The position numbers and the translations under genes are program-made. This document shows, in pieces, positions 17,733 to 25,974 of a DNA stretch of 64,000 bases. Every line of letters begins with the position of its first letter. Position 1 is the stretch's first letter. The notes under the pieces are model-generated. The model was not told where the DNA came from, did not search any database, and saw only the letters and a list, made by a program, of their open reading frames with translations. The stretch covers positions 1,054,001 through 1,118,000 of the forward strand of contig NZ_BMSY01000001.1 in NCBI RefSeq assembly GCF_014649395.1, given 5' to 3'. The DNA is from Streptomyces aureoverticillatus. Lineage in GTDB: Bacteria > Actinomycetota > Actinomycetes > Streptomycetales > Streptomycetaceae.

Positions 17733-18686
17733 ATGAGACTTTCCTTTCCTTCCCGCACCGCCCGCGCGACCGGCGACTCGGCCGACGTCGCGGTCGGCGT
17801 GACCCGCGCAACCCGCGTCACCCGCACGGCCGTTGGCGCCGCGACGGCCGCGACCGCCCTCGCGCTGGTGGCCACGAGCGCCCCCGCCGCCAACGCGATC
17901 ATCGGCGGCACCGAAGTCTCCAACGACGCCTACCCGTTCATGGTGGCCGTCCTGGAGAAGGGCTCGGGCAGCGCCTTCGACCGCCAGTTCTGCGGCGGCA
18001 GCCTCATCGCGCCGGACGTCGTCATGACGGCCGCGCACTGCCTCGTCGACGACGCGGGCAAGAAGGTCAAGGCGAAGACCGTGCAGGTCGCCGTCGGCCG
18101 CACCGTCCTGTCGAACGGCAGGCAGGGCCAGATACGCAACGCGAAGACGACGGGCACCGGCAGCCGCGACAGCATCGTCGTGCACCCCCGCTACCTCAAG
18201 GGCCAGGACGCGTACGACATCGGCTTCATCCAGCTGAACAAGCCGGTGCGCGGCATCAGCCCGGTCAAGCTCCCCACCCAGGGCACCGACTCCCTCCTGC
18301 GCCCGGGCCAGAAGGCCACGGTCGCCGGCTGGGGCAACACGGACACGGCCCTGACCCACACCCCCGACCGCCTCCGCCAGGTCAAGGTGCCGATCCTGTC
18401 CCACAACGAGTGCAAGGTCAGCTACGACGGCTACAGCTCCAAGGTCAACTTCTGCGCCGGGGTCGAGGGCAAGGACTCCTGCCAGGGCGACAGCGGCGGC
18501 CCCATCTTCCGCACCGTGCCCGGCCGCCAGGACCCGATCCAGATCGGCGTCGTCAGCTACGGCGACGGCTGCGGCGACCAGGGGGCGCCCGGCGTCTATA
18601 CGTCCACGAGCTCGGCGAGGCTGTGGAAGACGCTGGACGAGTCGGTGGAGGGGAAGCGGGTGAAGCGGACGCTGGGCCGACGGTGA
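17733..18686 (+). CDS. Secreted trypsin-like serine protease (S1 family)
   Basis: A 317-residue secreted protease. An unusually long N-region precedes the hydrophobic signal (GAATAATALALVATSAPAANA). The mature-type N-terminus IIGG begins at residue 56, almost directly after the signal, so little or no propeptide is present. The catalytic triad is His102 (TAAHC), Asp162 (YDIGF) and Ser254 (GDSGGP). The DSCQGDSGGP block has the Asp that gives trypsin specificity for Arg/Lys. Six cysteines fit three disulphides. ATG 17733 is chosen because it gives a normal signal peptide; upstream codons look non-coding. Confidence 0.93.
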   Translation: MRLSFPSRTARATGDSADVAVGVTRATRVTRTAVGAATAATALALVATSAPAANAIIGGTEVSNDAYPFMVAVLEKGSGSAFDRQFCGGSLIAPDVVMTAAHCLVDDAGKKVKAKTVQVAVGRTVLSNGRQGQIRNAKTTGTGSRDSIVVHPRYLKGQDAYDIGFIQLNKPVRGISPVKLPTQGTDSLLRPGQKATVAGWGNTDTALTHTPDRLRQVKVPILSHNECKVSYDGYSSKVNFCAGVEGKDSCQGDSGGPIFRTVPGRQDPIQIGVVSYGDGCGDQGAPGVYTSTSSARLWKTLDESVEGKRVKRTLGRR

Positions 18687-18690
18687 ACAG

Positions 18691-18725
18691 GGGCTGCCGC
18701 CGCCTCGGCCGGGCGGCGGCAGCCC
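18691..18725. terminator. Bidirectional hairpin terminator
   Basis: A perfect 14-bp stem, GGGCTGCCGCCGCC at 18691-18704 and its complement at 18712-18725, with a 7-base loop. It stands between the protease stop and the convergent minus-strand gene ending at 18760. There is no long U run, which is common for Streptomyces terminators. Confidence 0.75.
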
Positions 18726-18759
18726 GTCCCGGCCAGTGGCTCGACCCATCGGACACGCC

Positions 18760-19362
18760 CTAGTAGCTCGACTCCTCGGGACGCGGGTCCAGCACCTTGT
18801 TGATCAGCCCGGTCACCCGCTCCGAAGCCGTGAGTTCTCGGGTCTCGATGTGCTCGAAGACGATGGCCAGCGCCAGGTCCACGGCGTCCGCGTCCCCCGT
18901 CACCGTGCCGAAACTCGCCTGCCCCTTGCCCCGCGAACTCTTGCCCTGGGTCATGGTGATCTCGACCCCGGGGCGGCTCAGCGTCGCCCCCCGCTCGAAG
19001 CGCGCCACGGCATACACGTACGGGCGCCCCTGACACGTCATCCGCAGCGCCCGTGCGCTGTTCCGCAGCGCCTTCGCATTGAAGTCGAGACGTACGCGTT
19101 CGCCGCCCACGTCGAAGCGCGCATTCTTCAGACAGGGCCGAGGGGGCCCCACCGTCCGGTACACGACGTCGGGCATCTGCTCCCCGAAAAGCCTTACCTC
19201 GTACTGCCGGTGGCCGCCCTTGAGGCCGGGCTTGCGCCATTCGACCTCCACGGTGACATCACCGAACGAACCCACCGTCCCGGCCAGCCCGTGCACCTTC
19301 TTGCCGTGGCCGGGCAGCTTCTTGCCCCGGTACCACTCGAGCTCGAACTGGAATTCCGCCAT
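18760..19362 (-). CDS. T7SS-cassette beta-rich protein A1 (unknown family)
   Basis: A 200-residue protein without signal or membrane segment. I do not recognise a named family. It alternates hydrophobic and charged residues as in beta sheet (VTVEVEWRKPGLKGGHRQYEVRL...). It is a paralogue of the protein at 22055-22651: both have a similar middle (SARALRMTCQGRPYVY versus RARGLRIWALGREYTY) and end (DAVDLALAIVFEHIETRELT versus DSVDLSLAILFEGVYTRNLS). ATG 19362. It closes the second copy of the duplicated cassette beside the type VII secretion genes. Confidence 0.75.
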   Translation of the reverse strand: MAEFQFELEWYRGKKLPGHGKKVHGLAGTVGSFGDVTVEVEWRKPGLKGGHRQYEVRLFGEQMPDVVYRTVGPPRPCLKNARFDVGGERVRLDFNAKALRNSARALRMTCQGRPYVYAVARFERGATLSRPGVEITMTQGKSSRGKGQASFGTVTGDADAVDLALAIVFEHIETRELTASERVTGLINKVLDPRPEESSY

Positions 19363-19407
19363 GACTCCTCTTTGTGAAGCGAATTCACCGGGGCAGTACG
19401 TCCGCGC

Positions 19408-19734
19408 TCAGCAGAGCGGCAGGCCGTCGAACTGCGCCGCGAGACCACGCTTCGTCTTGAACTTCTGTCCCGGCTTGAGGGTGTTGCAGCCTGAGTCGGG
19501 CGCGAAGGACCACCTGACCTTGACTCGCTTGGTCGTTGAGCACCGGTTCGTCACGTAGGCGGTCTGCGAGATGATGCCCCTGTCGACCTTGACCTTGACG
19601 CACGACGGCGCTGCGGCGCGGGCCTGGACGCCCCCCTGGGACGGCGCCGCGTGCGCCGTGCCGGTCATGGCGAGCACGGCGAGGCCGGTGACCCCGACGG
19701 CTATGGATCGCTTCACGAGCGAGAACGTACGCAA
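19408..19734 (-). CDS. Small secreted four-cysteine protein
   Basis: A secreted protein of about 108 residues with a signal peptide (KRSIAVGVTGLAVLAMTGTAHA) and a mature domain of about 75 residues. The domain has four cysteines in the order SC...RC...GC...LC and beta-type sequence (CVKVKVDRGIISQTAYVTN, RVKVRWSFAPDSGC). The cysteine spacing loosely resembles tendamistat-type alpha-amylase inhibitors, but that link is weak. TTG 19734 is preceded by GGGAGA at seven bases; ATG 19749 and GTG 19716 are also possible. It lies between cassette genes and is the only one with a classical signal peptide. Confidence 0.7.
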   Translation of the reverse strand: MRTFSLVKRSIAVGVTGLAVLAMTGTAHAAPSQGGVQARAAAPSCVKVKVDRGIISQTAYVTNRCSTTKRVKVRWSFAPDSGCNTLKPGQKFKTKRGLAAQFDGLPLC

Positions 19735-19815
19735 CTCGATGTCTCCCATCAGTGAGGGCTGGCACCGGCCGACTCTACTGTCGTGCCGCCCACGTGTTTC
19801 AGGAGCCTCCCCCGG

Positions 19816-21108
19816 CTACCAGTTCATGGGATTCAGCTTGGACTTCGCGATGCCCTTCCCGAGGTCCTTGGCCTTGTCCCCGGCCCAGTCCTTCGCCGCC
19901 CCCGCGCCCTTCTTGATGTCGTCCCAGTGCTCGACCACCTTGGCTCCGCCGTAGACGGCACCGGTGACGACGGTAGCGCCGATGGTGAACGGGTTGGGGG
20001 CGACCATCGCGGACGTCAAGGAGGCGTTGAAACCGACCTCTGCCACATCCGCGACGTATCCGGCGCCCTTCTTCTTGAACGCTTCGACGGGATTGCCCTG
20101 CGCCCAGACATTGGCCGCGCTGACCCCCGTGGCCACGGCGCTCGTACCGACACCGGCAACGCGCAGGAAGCCGCCCGTCTTGCTCGCCGCGCCAAGGCCC
20201 TTGAGGAACGGGGAGGCCGTTTTGCCCGCGGCGATGACACTCGGCCGGGCGTTGTTCAGCTTCTGGAAGTACGCGGCCGAGCGGCCCACGCGCCACAGGC
20301 TGGCCTGACCGGCGCGGCTCACCAGGGCGCCCGAGTGGGTCAACCCGCCGTAACGGGCCGCGAGCGCGTCGGAACCGACGAAGAGGTTGACGCCCCTGGT
20401 GACGATCGGCGAGCGCACCCCGGGCAGCGCGCGGAACCCGTCCCAGCCCCGCGACAGCAGGTCCGCCCGGAAGCCCGCCGTGAACGGCACCCGGCTGGCC
20501 TGCTGGTAGAGCCTGCTGCGGGCGAAGTGGTTGCCCAACTGGCCCGGCAGCCAGCTCCCGGGGGCCGCCAGCGAACGCAGCTCACCGGCGGGGAGGCGGA
20601 GCAGGCCGCGCTGCACGAGGGCTCGGTACCGGCCGCCCCTCATCCAGGAGGACTCCACCGCCGCCCGCAGCAGGCCCTGCTTCCAGGAGTTCTTGAGGAA
20701 GACATTTCCCATGGCGGTGCCCGCGACGAGCGTCACGCCGCCGACCTTCATCATGGTCAGCGCGTCGCTGGCGTTGTTCAGGAACGCCTCGATGTCCTTC
20801 TCGCCGATCTCCTTGAAACCGGGCACCTTCGCCAGATAGTGCGCCTCGATCCGAGCCAGCCAATCGCTGTACGTCTCCCGGTCACCGCGCTCGAAGAGTT
20901 GCTCGCCGCGTACGAGCGTCGCGCGCTTGCGCAGGTCGGGCGGGGTTTTCGTGACCCAGGTGCGCATGGGCTTGATGGCGGCCAGCTTGTCGGTGACGCC
21001 CAGGGTCGAGGCGCGTGTGAAGGCCTCGTCGAGCTTGTCCGACAGGCCGCCCTTGCCGTCGAGGAGCTTGGCGAGCTGGTCCAGGTCGTCCGGATTGACG
21101 TTCCGCAT
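19816..21108 (-). CDS. Putative T7SS substrate E1 (WXG/LXG-like N-terminus)
   Basis: A 430-residue protein of unknown function. The N-terminal 70 residues are helical (NPDDLDQLAKLLDGKGGLSD, KLDEAFTRASTLGVTDKL) with a central TWVTKTPPDLRKRA turn that resembles the hinge of WXG100/LXG proteins. The middle is Ala/Gly-rich and weakly hydrophobic. The C-terminal block (QGNPVEAFKKKGAGYVADVA, FNASLTSAMVAPNPFTIGA) is nearly shared with the paralogue at 22721-23956. ATG 21108 has a strong AGGGGGAA site; longer frames upstream are not supported. Secretion through the nearby EccC is inferred from layout, not shown. Confidence 0.78.
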   Translation of the reverse strand: MRNVNPDDLDQLAKLLDGKGGLSDKLDEAFTRASTLGVTDKLAAIKPMRTWVTKTPPDLRKRATLVRGEQLFERGDRETYSDWLARIEAHYLAKVPGFKEIGEKDIEAFLNNASDALTMMKVGGVTLVAGTAMGNVFLKNSWKQGLLRAAVESSWMRGGRYRALVQRGLLRLPAGELRSLAAPGSWLPGQLGNHFARSRLYQQASRVPFTAGFRADLLSRGWDGFRALPGVRSPIVTRGVNLFVGSDALAARYGGLTHSGALVSRAGQASLWRVGRSAAYFQKLNNARPSVIAAGKTASPFLKGLGAASKTGGFLRVAGVGTSAVATGVSAANVWAQGNPVEAFKKKGAGYVADVAEVGFNASLTSAMVAPNPFTIGATVVTGAVYGGAKVVEHWDDIKKGAGAAKDWAGDKAKDLGKGIAKSKLNPMNW

Positions 21109-21131
21109 TTCGTTCCCCCTGACTGCGGGCG

Positions 21132-21965
21132 TTACGCCGTCGCGCCGGCGGCGATCAGTTCGTCCTTGTCGGGCAGCAGGTCCGCGAGCTTGTCCCACAC
21201 CTCACCGGCGCTGGACCGGACGAGCCGCAGCGTGCTCCCGGGGCCGACCTGGCCCTCCTCGATGGGCTCCTCCGGCTGCACCCGCAGCCAGTGGCCGTGC
21301 GGACCGCAGTCCCACACCGCGATGCTCCGCACCGACTGGCGGCCCTCGGCGCCCCAGGCCGTCGTCATGCGCCAGGTGGCGTCCAGGGACAGCGTCAGGT
21401 CGACGAGCGCGGTGAGCTCGGGCTCGGCGAGGTCGCTCGCGGCGGAGAGGGCGGCGACGGCCACGGCCCGAAGGTCCGCCGCCTCGTCGGAGACGCCCTC
21501 CAAGGCGGCGAACACCGCGTCCAGGGCGCCCATCGTCGTCGTGATCTCGGAGACCCCCGCGGTCTCCGGCTCCACGCGCTCGCCCCGCCGCAGCTTGACC
21601 TTGCGGGCCATCTCCCACACCAGGGTGTTCGGCTCGATCGGAACGTACTCCGCCTCCTCCTCGCCGGGCCACGCGTCGTGGGAGAACACGGCGTCCTCCC
21701 CCACGACCACGCCATGGGCGAGGGGGCCGTGCTGACCGGTCACCTCGGCCTGGATCATCACCACAGGGCGTGCCAGGGCGGTAAGGAATTCCCGGAGCAG
21801 CGGGGAGAGTTCGCCCTCCGGGCCCACCAGGCCGATGTGCTGGAGTTCGCCGAGCGAGTGGTGCAGTTCGGCGGGCGGGGTCTCCTTGTCCAGGAGGTGG
21901 GCGAAGACGGCGAGATGGCGGTCGGCCAGCTTGAACCGGCCGCGCGAGCTGTCGAAGGAAGGCAT
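21132..21965 (-). CDS. EspG-like putative T7SS chaperone G1
   Basis: A 277-residue soluble acidic protein. It opens with a helical LADRHLAVFAHLLDKETPPAEL segment, then a beta region (RPVVMIQAEVTGQHGPLAHG), FSHDAWPGEEEAEYVPIEP, a helical middle, and ends with SSAGEVWDKLADLLPDKDEL. The order resembles EspG, the ESX substrate chaperone, but I cannot confirm homology. It is a clear paralogue of the gene at 24029-24832. ATG 21965 has no visible ribosome site; an imperfect inverted repeat abuts it. It is followed 23 bases later by E1. Confidence 0.72.
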   Translation of the reverse strand: MPSFDSSRGRFKLADRHLAVFAHLLDKETPPAELHHSLGELQHIGLVGPEGELSPLLREFLTALARPVVMIQAEVTGQHGPLAHGVVVGEDAVFSHDAWPGEEEAEYVPIEPNTLVWEMARKVKLRRGERVEPETAGVSEITTTMGALDAVFAALEGVSDEAADLRAVAVAALSAASDLAEPELTALVDLTLSLDATWRMTTAWGAEGRQSVRSIAVWDCGPHGHWLRVQPEEPIEEGQVGPGSTLRLVRSSAGEVWDKLADLLPDKDELIAAGATA

Positions 21966-21967
21966 GT

Positions 21968-21992
21968 GGATCAGTGTTGCTTACACAGATCC
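21968..21992. promoter_or_regulatory. Inverted repeat at the G1 start
   Basis: GGATCAGTGT (21968-21977), five bases, then ACACAGATCC (21983-21992): ten-base arms with one mismatch. It ends two bases before the minus-strand ATG of G1, where a ribosome site is missing. It may be an operator over a near-leaderless promoter or a leader hairpin. Confidence 0.45.
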
Positions 21993-22054
21993 ATCGGCAG
22001 GGGGCGGGGTGGCCTCTCCTCCGTACCGAGGGGTGGCGTCCCTCCCGTACTCAT

Positions 22055-22651
22055 TCAGGATCCGACGCGGGAGAAGATTCTGCCGGGGGCGGAGATCATC
22101 GCGCCCCGCAGGGACAGATTGCGGGTGTAGACGCCCTCGAAGAGGATCGCCAGGCTGAGATCCACCGAATCCGTGGCTCCGGCGGTGCTGCCGGTGATGG
22201 TCTTCGGGTTCTTCCAGCTCGAGCGCGCCATCACGACTCTGGCTCCGTCGCGTTCCAGCGTGTGGTGGCGCTTGTTCTGCTCCTCTAGGTACGTGTACTC
22301 CCGCCCGAGGGCCCAGATCCGGAGGCCCCGGGCCCGCTTGTCGACGCTCCACGCGTTCCGCGAGAACGACGCGGTCTGGCCCGCGACCGTCAACAGCCCC
22401 CTGGCCAGGCGCGGTTGCACGGTGTAGCCGAGGCCCCGGAAGGTGGCGGGCGGAATGCTGTCGCCGCGTACGGCGGTTCCGACGTATTGCCCCTGGTCGG
22501 CGGCGGGCACGACTTCGCGGGCCGGGTAGGCGAGCTCCACGGCTCCCAGGTTGCCGACCTCACCGGTCCACCAGTAGACCCGGTCACGCGTCCTGACCTG
22601 GGCGCTGGGTTCAGCGCGCCGCAACTCGAAGGAAAACCCGCTGCTCACCAT
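22055..22651 (-). CDS. T7SS-cassette beta-rich protein A2 (unknown family)
   Basis: A 198-residue protein, paralogue of A1 at 18760-19362 by its middle (LRIWALGREYTYLEEQNKRH) and end (SVDLSLAILFEGVYTRNLSL). No signal peptide, membrane helix or known motif is visible; predicted strands dominate. ATG 22651 is preceded by GGAGAAG about ten bases upstream. It follows E2 by 69 bases and precedes G1 on the same strand, completing the first cassette copy. A carbohydrate-binding or adaptor role is possible from the strand-rich pattern but is guesswork. Confidence 0.74.
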   Translation of the reverse strand: MVSSGFSFELRRAEPSAQVRTRDRVYWWTGEVGNLGAVELAYPAREVVPAADQGQYVGTAVRGDSIPPATFRGLGYTVQPRLARGLLTVAGQTASFSRNAWSVDKRARGLRIWALGREYTYLEEQNKRHHTLERDGARVVMARSSWKNPKTITGSTAGATDSVDLSLAILFEGVYTRNLSLRGAMISAPGRIFSRVGS

Positions 22652-22720
22652 TCCGCGATCTTCTCCACTTCTGAAACCGACGCCGCCGGGCCGGCCCGCG
22701 CGTCCGGGCCGGCCGCCGGG

Positions 22721-23956
22721 CTAGTCGAACGGGTTGAGCGACTTCACCAGATTCTTGCCGCCTTCTTTGAGCTTGTTCACGCCCTCGCCGACCTTCTCCC
22801 CCGCCCAGCGCCCGGCGTCGGCGACCTTGCCCGGGAACTGTTTCACCTTGTCCCAGTTGTCGACGATGGAAGAAACGCCGTACACGACGCCGGTCACCGC
22901 GGCGGCGCCGATGGTCACCGGGTTGGGCGCGATCATCGCCGCCGTCAGCGAGGCGTTGAAGGCGACGCCGGAGACGTCCGAGATGTAGCCGGCCTTGTCC
23001 TTCTTGAACGCCTCGATGGGGTTGCCCTGCTGGACGAGGTCGAACGCGCCGATGCCGGTGGCCGCGATGCTGCCTCCGATACCGGCGGCACGCCACCATC
23101 CGGCGGTCTTCGCCGCCGCGCCCGCCCCGGAGGCGAAGGCCGCGAGCCTGCTGCCGCCCGTGGCCGTCTTGAGCGCGGCCGCGCCCTTGCCGACCTTGAG
23201 CAGGCTGGCCTCCCACGCGAACTGCTTGCCCGCGAGGGCCGCGTACTTGTCCGCTCCCGTGAGGACGTTGAGGATCGGGGCCGGCGTCCTGGCGCCGATG
23301 GAGGCACCGAGCCTGGCGATCCTGGCCGGGATGTAGCTCGGCGCCTTGCCCTTCAGGATCTGGGCGAGCGTCGTGCCGGGCGCCTTGAGGGCGTCACCCT
23401 TCTTGAAGTACTTGTACAGGCCGAGCGTTCCCGCCGCCGCCATCTTGAAGGCGCCCGGGACCGTGGAGGCGAGGGCTGTCAGGTCGATGTAGTCCGCGAC
23501 CACCTCGCCCAGGTTCTCGTTGTTCGTGACCTTGGCGACGCCCTCGCTCTTGATGCGGTTGATCCAGTCGCTGAGGGTCTCGCCGTCCTTCTTCTTCAGC
23601 CAACTGGGGTCGAACTTGCTGCCGTTGGCCACGGAGGCGTTCGCGATCAGCATGATGTCCGGCGGCAGGTTGGCGTCCTTCAGCTGCTCCGGCGTGAAGC
23701 CCGCGTAGAGCGCCGCGGCCAGCGGATCGCCCTCACCCGCCCTGACGATGGCGGCCCGCCTGCGCAGGTCGGGAGCCGTCTTCGTCACCCATGACGTCAT
23801 CGGGTTGATGGGGGCGAGCTTGTCCCGGACGCCCAGGTTCGAGGCCCGGGTGAAGGCCTCGTCCAGGCGGTCCTGCAAGTTGCCCTTGCCCTCGAGCAGC
23901 TTGGCGAGCTGCTCGAGGTCTCCTGGCTTGACCAGGCGCATGGAGCTGTCGGTCAC
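22721..23956 (-). CDS. Putative T7SS substrate E2 (WXG/LXG-like N-terminus)
   Basis: A 411-residue paralogue of E1. Matching blocks: KPGDLEQLAKLLEGKGNLQD, the SWVTKTAPDLRRRAA turn, and the C-terminal QGNPIEAFKKDKAGYISDVS and FNASLTAAMIAPNPVTIGA. The middle differs: it has an extra FTPEQLKDANLPPDIMLIAN segment and a SWLKKKDGETLSDWINRI block that E1 has in shorter form. GTG 23956 has an AGGGGGACAA site. It starts 72 bases after the G2 stop. Export is inferred from the neighbourhood of the secretion ATPase. Confidence 0.78.
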   Translation of the reverse strand: MTDSSMRLVKPGDLEQLAKLLEGKGNLQDRLDEAFTRASNLGVRDKLAPINPMTSWVTKTAPDLRRRAAIVRAGEGDPLAAALYAGFTPEQLKDANLPPDIMLIANASVANGSKFDPSWLKKKDGETLSDWINRIKSEGVAKVTNNENLGEVVADYIDLTALASTVPGAFKMAAAGTLGLYKYFKKGDALKAPGTTLAQILKGKAPSYIPARIARLGASIGARTPAPILNVLTGADKYAALAGKQFAWEASLLKVGKGAAALKTATGGSRLAAFASGAGAAAKTAGWWRAAGIGGSIAATGIGAFDLVQQGNPIEAFKKDKAGYISDVSGVAFNASLTAAMIAPNPVTIGAAAVTGVVYGVSSIVDNWDKVKQFPGKVADAGRWAGEKVGEGVNKLKEGGKNLVKSLNPFD

Positions 23957-24028
23957 TTGTCCCCCTGAGTCCGACCTGACGGAATCGCGTTTGCTGGTTC
24001 GACTTCCACTCGGATGACCGCCGGGATC

Positions 24029-24832
24029 CTACGGAGCCGACTCGACGAGGAGCTGGTCCTGGTCCGGCAGGAGGTCCGTGATCCGCTCCCAGAGGTCCTT
24101 GGCCGTGACGCGGCGCACCTTCAGCTCGCTGCTCGCCTTCACCTGCCCCTCGCGGACCGGTTCGGCCGGTGACTCGCGGACCCAGTAGCCCTCCAGGCCG
24201 CAGTCCCAGACGGCCAGCGCGGACACGCCGAGGCCGTCCGGGGCACCCGCGCCGCCGGGCCACGCCACCGTCATCCGCCACATGCAGTTGAGCTGCGCCA
24301 GCACTTCCGCCAGCCGGGCCGGGGCACCCACGGCCTCCGCGATGGCCGCGGGCTCGTCGGGGCCCTCGGACTCCATCCGGTCGAGGACCGCGTCGAGCAC
24401 GCCCATCGTCGAGGCGATCTCCTCGCCGACGTCATCGGCGTCGGCGTTGTCCTGGTGCAGGTCCACCATCCGGGAGAGCGCGAAGACCAGCATCTCGGGC
24501 TGTACGGGGGCGTACTCCGACTCCTCCTCCCCGGGCCAGCCCTCGTGCGTGAAGACGAAGTCGTTGCCGACCACCGCACCATGGTTCGTGACGCCCTGGG
24601 GGCCCGTCGTCTCCACGCGGGCGATGACGTGCGGCTCCATCAAGGTGGACACGAGCGGGAAGAGCTCCGCCGAGATCTTGCCGTCCTCGTCGATGATTCC
24701 CGCGGCCCGCAGTTCGGAGTGCGCCCCCGACAGTTCGTCCGGCAGCTCCTCTTCTTCTACGAGCAGCCCCAGCACGCTGATGTGCGCGTCCGACAGTCGC
24801 AACCGTCGCCGAGCCGGATCCATGGCAGGCAT
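24029..24832 (-). CDS. EspG-like putative T7SS chaperone G2
   Basis: A 267-residue acidic protein, paralogue of G1. Shared landmarks: RLRLSDAHISVLGLLVEEEE at the start, FTHEGWPGEEESEYAPVQP in the middle, MWRMTVAW, ALAVWDCGLEGYWVRESPAE, and TAKDLWERITDLLPDQDQLL at the end. ATG 24832 has a GAGGGAGAAG site; a start 12 codons earlier is unsupported. Its place just ahead of the long putative substrate E2 fits a substrate-specific chaperone like mycobacterial EspG, but the family link is by eye only. Confidence 0.72.
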   Translation of the reverse strand: MPAMDPARRRLRLSDAHISVLGLLVEEEELPDELSGAHSELRAAGIIDEDGKISAELFPLVSTLMEPHVIARVETTGPQGVTNHGAVVGNDFVFTHEGWPGEEESEYAPVQPEMLVFALSRMVDLHQDNADADDVGEEIASTMGVLDAVLDRMESEGPDEPAAIAEAVGAPARLAEVLAQLNCMWRMTVAWPGGAGAPDGLGVSALAVWDCGLEGYWVRESPAEPVREGQVKASSELKVRRVTAKDLWERITDLLPDQDQLLVESAP

Positions 24833-24900
24833 GTTCTTCTCCCTCAGACCTGTACGAGCTTGCCGCACAGTGTGTGGCGTGTGGGGCGGGCGGGGCCACC

Positions 24901-25434
24901 CTAAAGCTGATGATGCGGGGCGGCGGTCGCGTGGGACAGGGCGGCGAGGAAGGCCGCCCGGTCGCGGGTGGCGATGGTGAGCCGCTCGCCCTGCCGGGTG
25001 CCGATCACGACGCTGTCCATGCCCATCGGTACGCCCCAGGCGCCGCCGACGAGCCGCGGGTTGCCCTGGTCCGCGGCGCGGAACCCGGGCAGCGGGGCGT
25101 CGACCGTGTTCAGGGAGGTGGCGTACCGCTGTGCGGCGCCGGGAAGTGCCTCGTTCGCGGCCGCCCGCACGGAGCCGGGATCGATGGCCGCGAGCGGGAT
25201 GCGCTCACGGCCCACCCGCAGCGTCCGCGCGTCCACCTCGATGCGGTGGTAGACGAGCTTCGACAGCGGGACGAGCAGGCAGACCAGCAAGGGCAGGAGA
25301 AACAGCGCGCACAGGCCCAGCCAGATACCCAGGTCCTCGGGCAGCGACTGCACGCCCAGGTATGCGATGCCGACCAGGTAGACCGCTATGCATATGACGG
25401 ACCACGTTTTTGTGGGTTTCTCGACGTAATGCAT
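24901..25434 (-). CDS. Two-helix membrane protein (DUF3093-like)
   Basis: A 177-residue protein with two membrane helices (WSVICIAVYLVGIAYLGV and IWLGLCALFLLPLLVCLLVPL) and a cytoplasmic domain (RTLRVGRERIPLAAID, MDSVVIGTRQGERLTIATRD, AFLAAL). The layout resembles DUF3093 proteins of actinobacteria. ATG 25434. It heads the minus-strand row of T7SS-cassette genes and is divergent from the WXG100 gene at 25714, so the 279-base gap between them must carry both promoters. A role in the secretion system is only suggested by position. Confidence 0.72.
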   Translation of the reverse strand: MHYVEKPTKTWSVICIAVYLVGIAYLGVQSLPEDLGIWLGLCALFLLPLLVCLLVPLSKLVYHRIEVDARTLRVGRERIPLAAIDPGSVRAAANEALPGAAQRYATSLNTVDAPLPGFRAADQGNPRLVGGAWGVPMGMDSVVIGTRQGERLTIATRDRAAFLAALSHATAAPHHQL

Positions 25435-25533
25435 GCTTCCTCACTGCTGGTTTTGGGCTGGCTTTGGAACGCGTCCTCCTGGTGGACGCTATCGACGGCT
25501 TCCGCAGTTCCGCCAATGGTGATTCCAGGTCAA

Positions 25534-25553
25534 GTTGCCCCATAGCAGGCAAC
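25534..25553. promoter_or_regulatory. Inverted repeat in the divergent T7SS promoter region
   Basis: GTTGCC (25534-25539) and GGCAAC (25548-25553) with an eight-base spacer, between the DUF3093-like gene and the WXG100 gene. A second small hairpin GGCGCC-GCAA-GGCGCC follows near 25592-25607. They may be operator or leader elements; no protein is known for them. Confidence 0.35.
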
Positions 25554-25713
25554 TCGCTGTCCCGAAGGGCGTGACAATGGCAACGGATTACCGGCGCCGC
25601 AAGGCGCCTGAGTACTCTCGTCGCAGGCCTCACTGCGATCCTGGGCGACCCGGGGCAGCCCCCGCCTCGCCCGGCAGGCCTGTATTGCCGGTTCAACGGG
25701 GAGGTAAGCCGCG

Positions 25714-25974
25714 ATGGCGGATCCAGAGCTGCAGGAACAGACCAGGAGGGCTACGCAGTTGCGCAGCCTCGCCGACCACATCGAGGGTCTCCCGAAGGCC
25801 GCGCACACCTTCTCGACCACGCAGATGAAGCAGTGGGCCGGCCCGCACGCGGACGATGTGCGCGGCGACCTGAAGAGCTGGAAGACCAAATGCGAGAACG
25901 TCGCGGAGGCGCTGCGCACCGTGGCCCGCGACTGTGATCAAGCCGTCAAGGACGCAAAGAAGGACAAGTCCTGA
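25714..25974 (+). CDS. WXG100-family protein (Esx-like)
   Basis: An 86-residue two-helix protein. The WXG turn is QWAGPHADDV near residue 41, between two charged helices (ATQLRSLADHIEGLPKAAHT and DLKSWKTKCENVAEALRTV). Length and motif fit the WXG100 family, secreted dimers of type VII systems. The C-terminus is lysine-rich (DAKKDKS) and lacks a clear YxxxD/E export signal. ATG 25714 has a GGGGAGGT site. The eccC gene follows on the same strand. Confidence 0.85.
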   Translation: MADPELQEQTRRATQLRSLADHIEGLPKAAHTFSTTQMKQWAGPHADDVRGDLKSWKTKCENVAEALRTVARDCDQAVKDAKKDKS

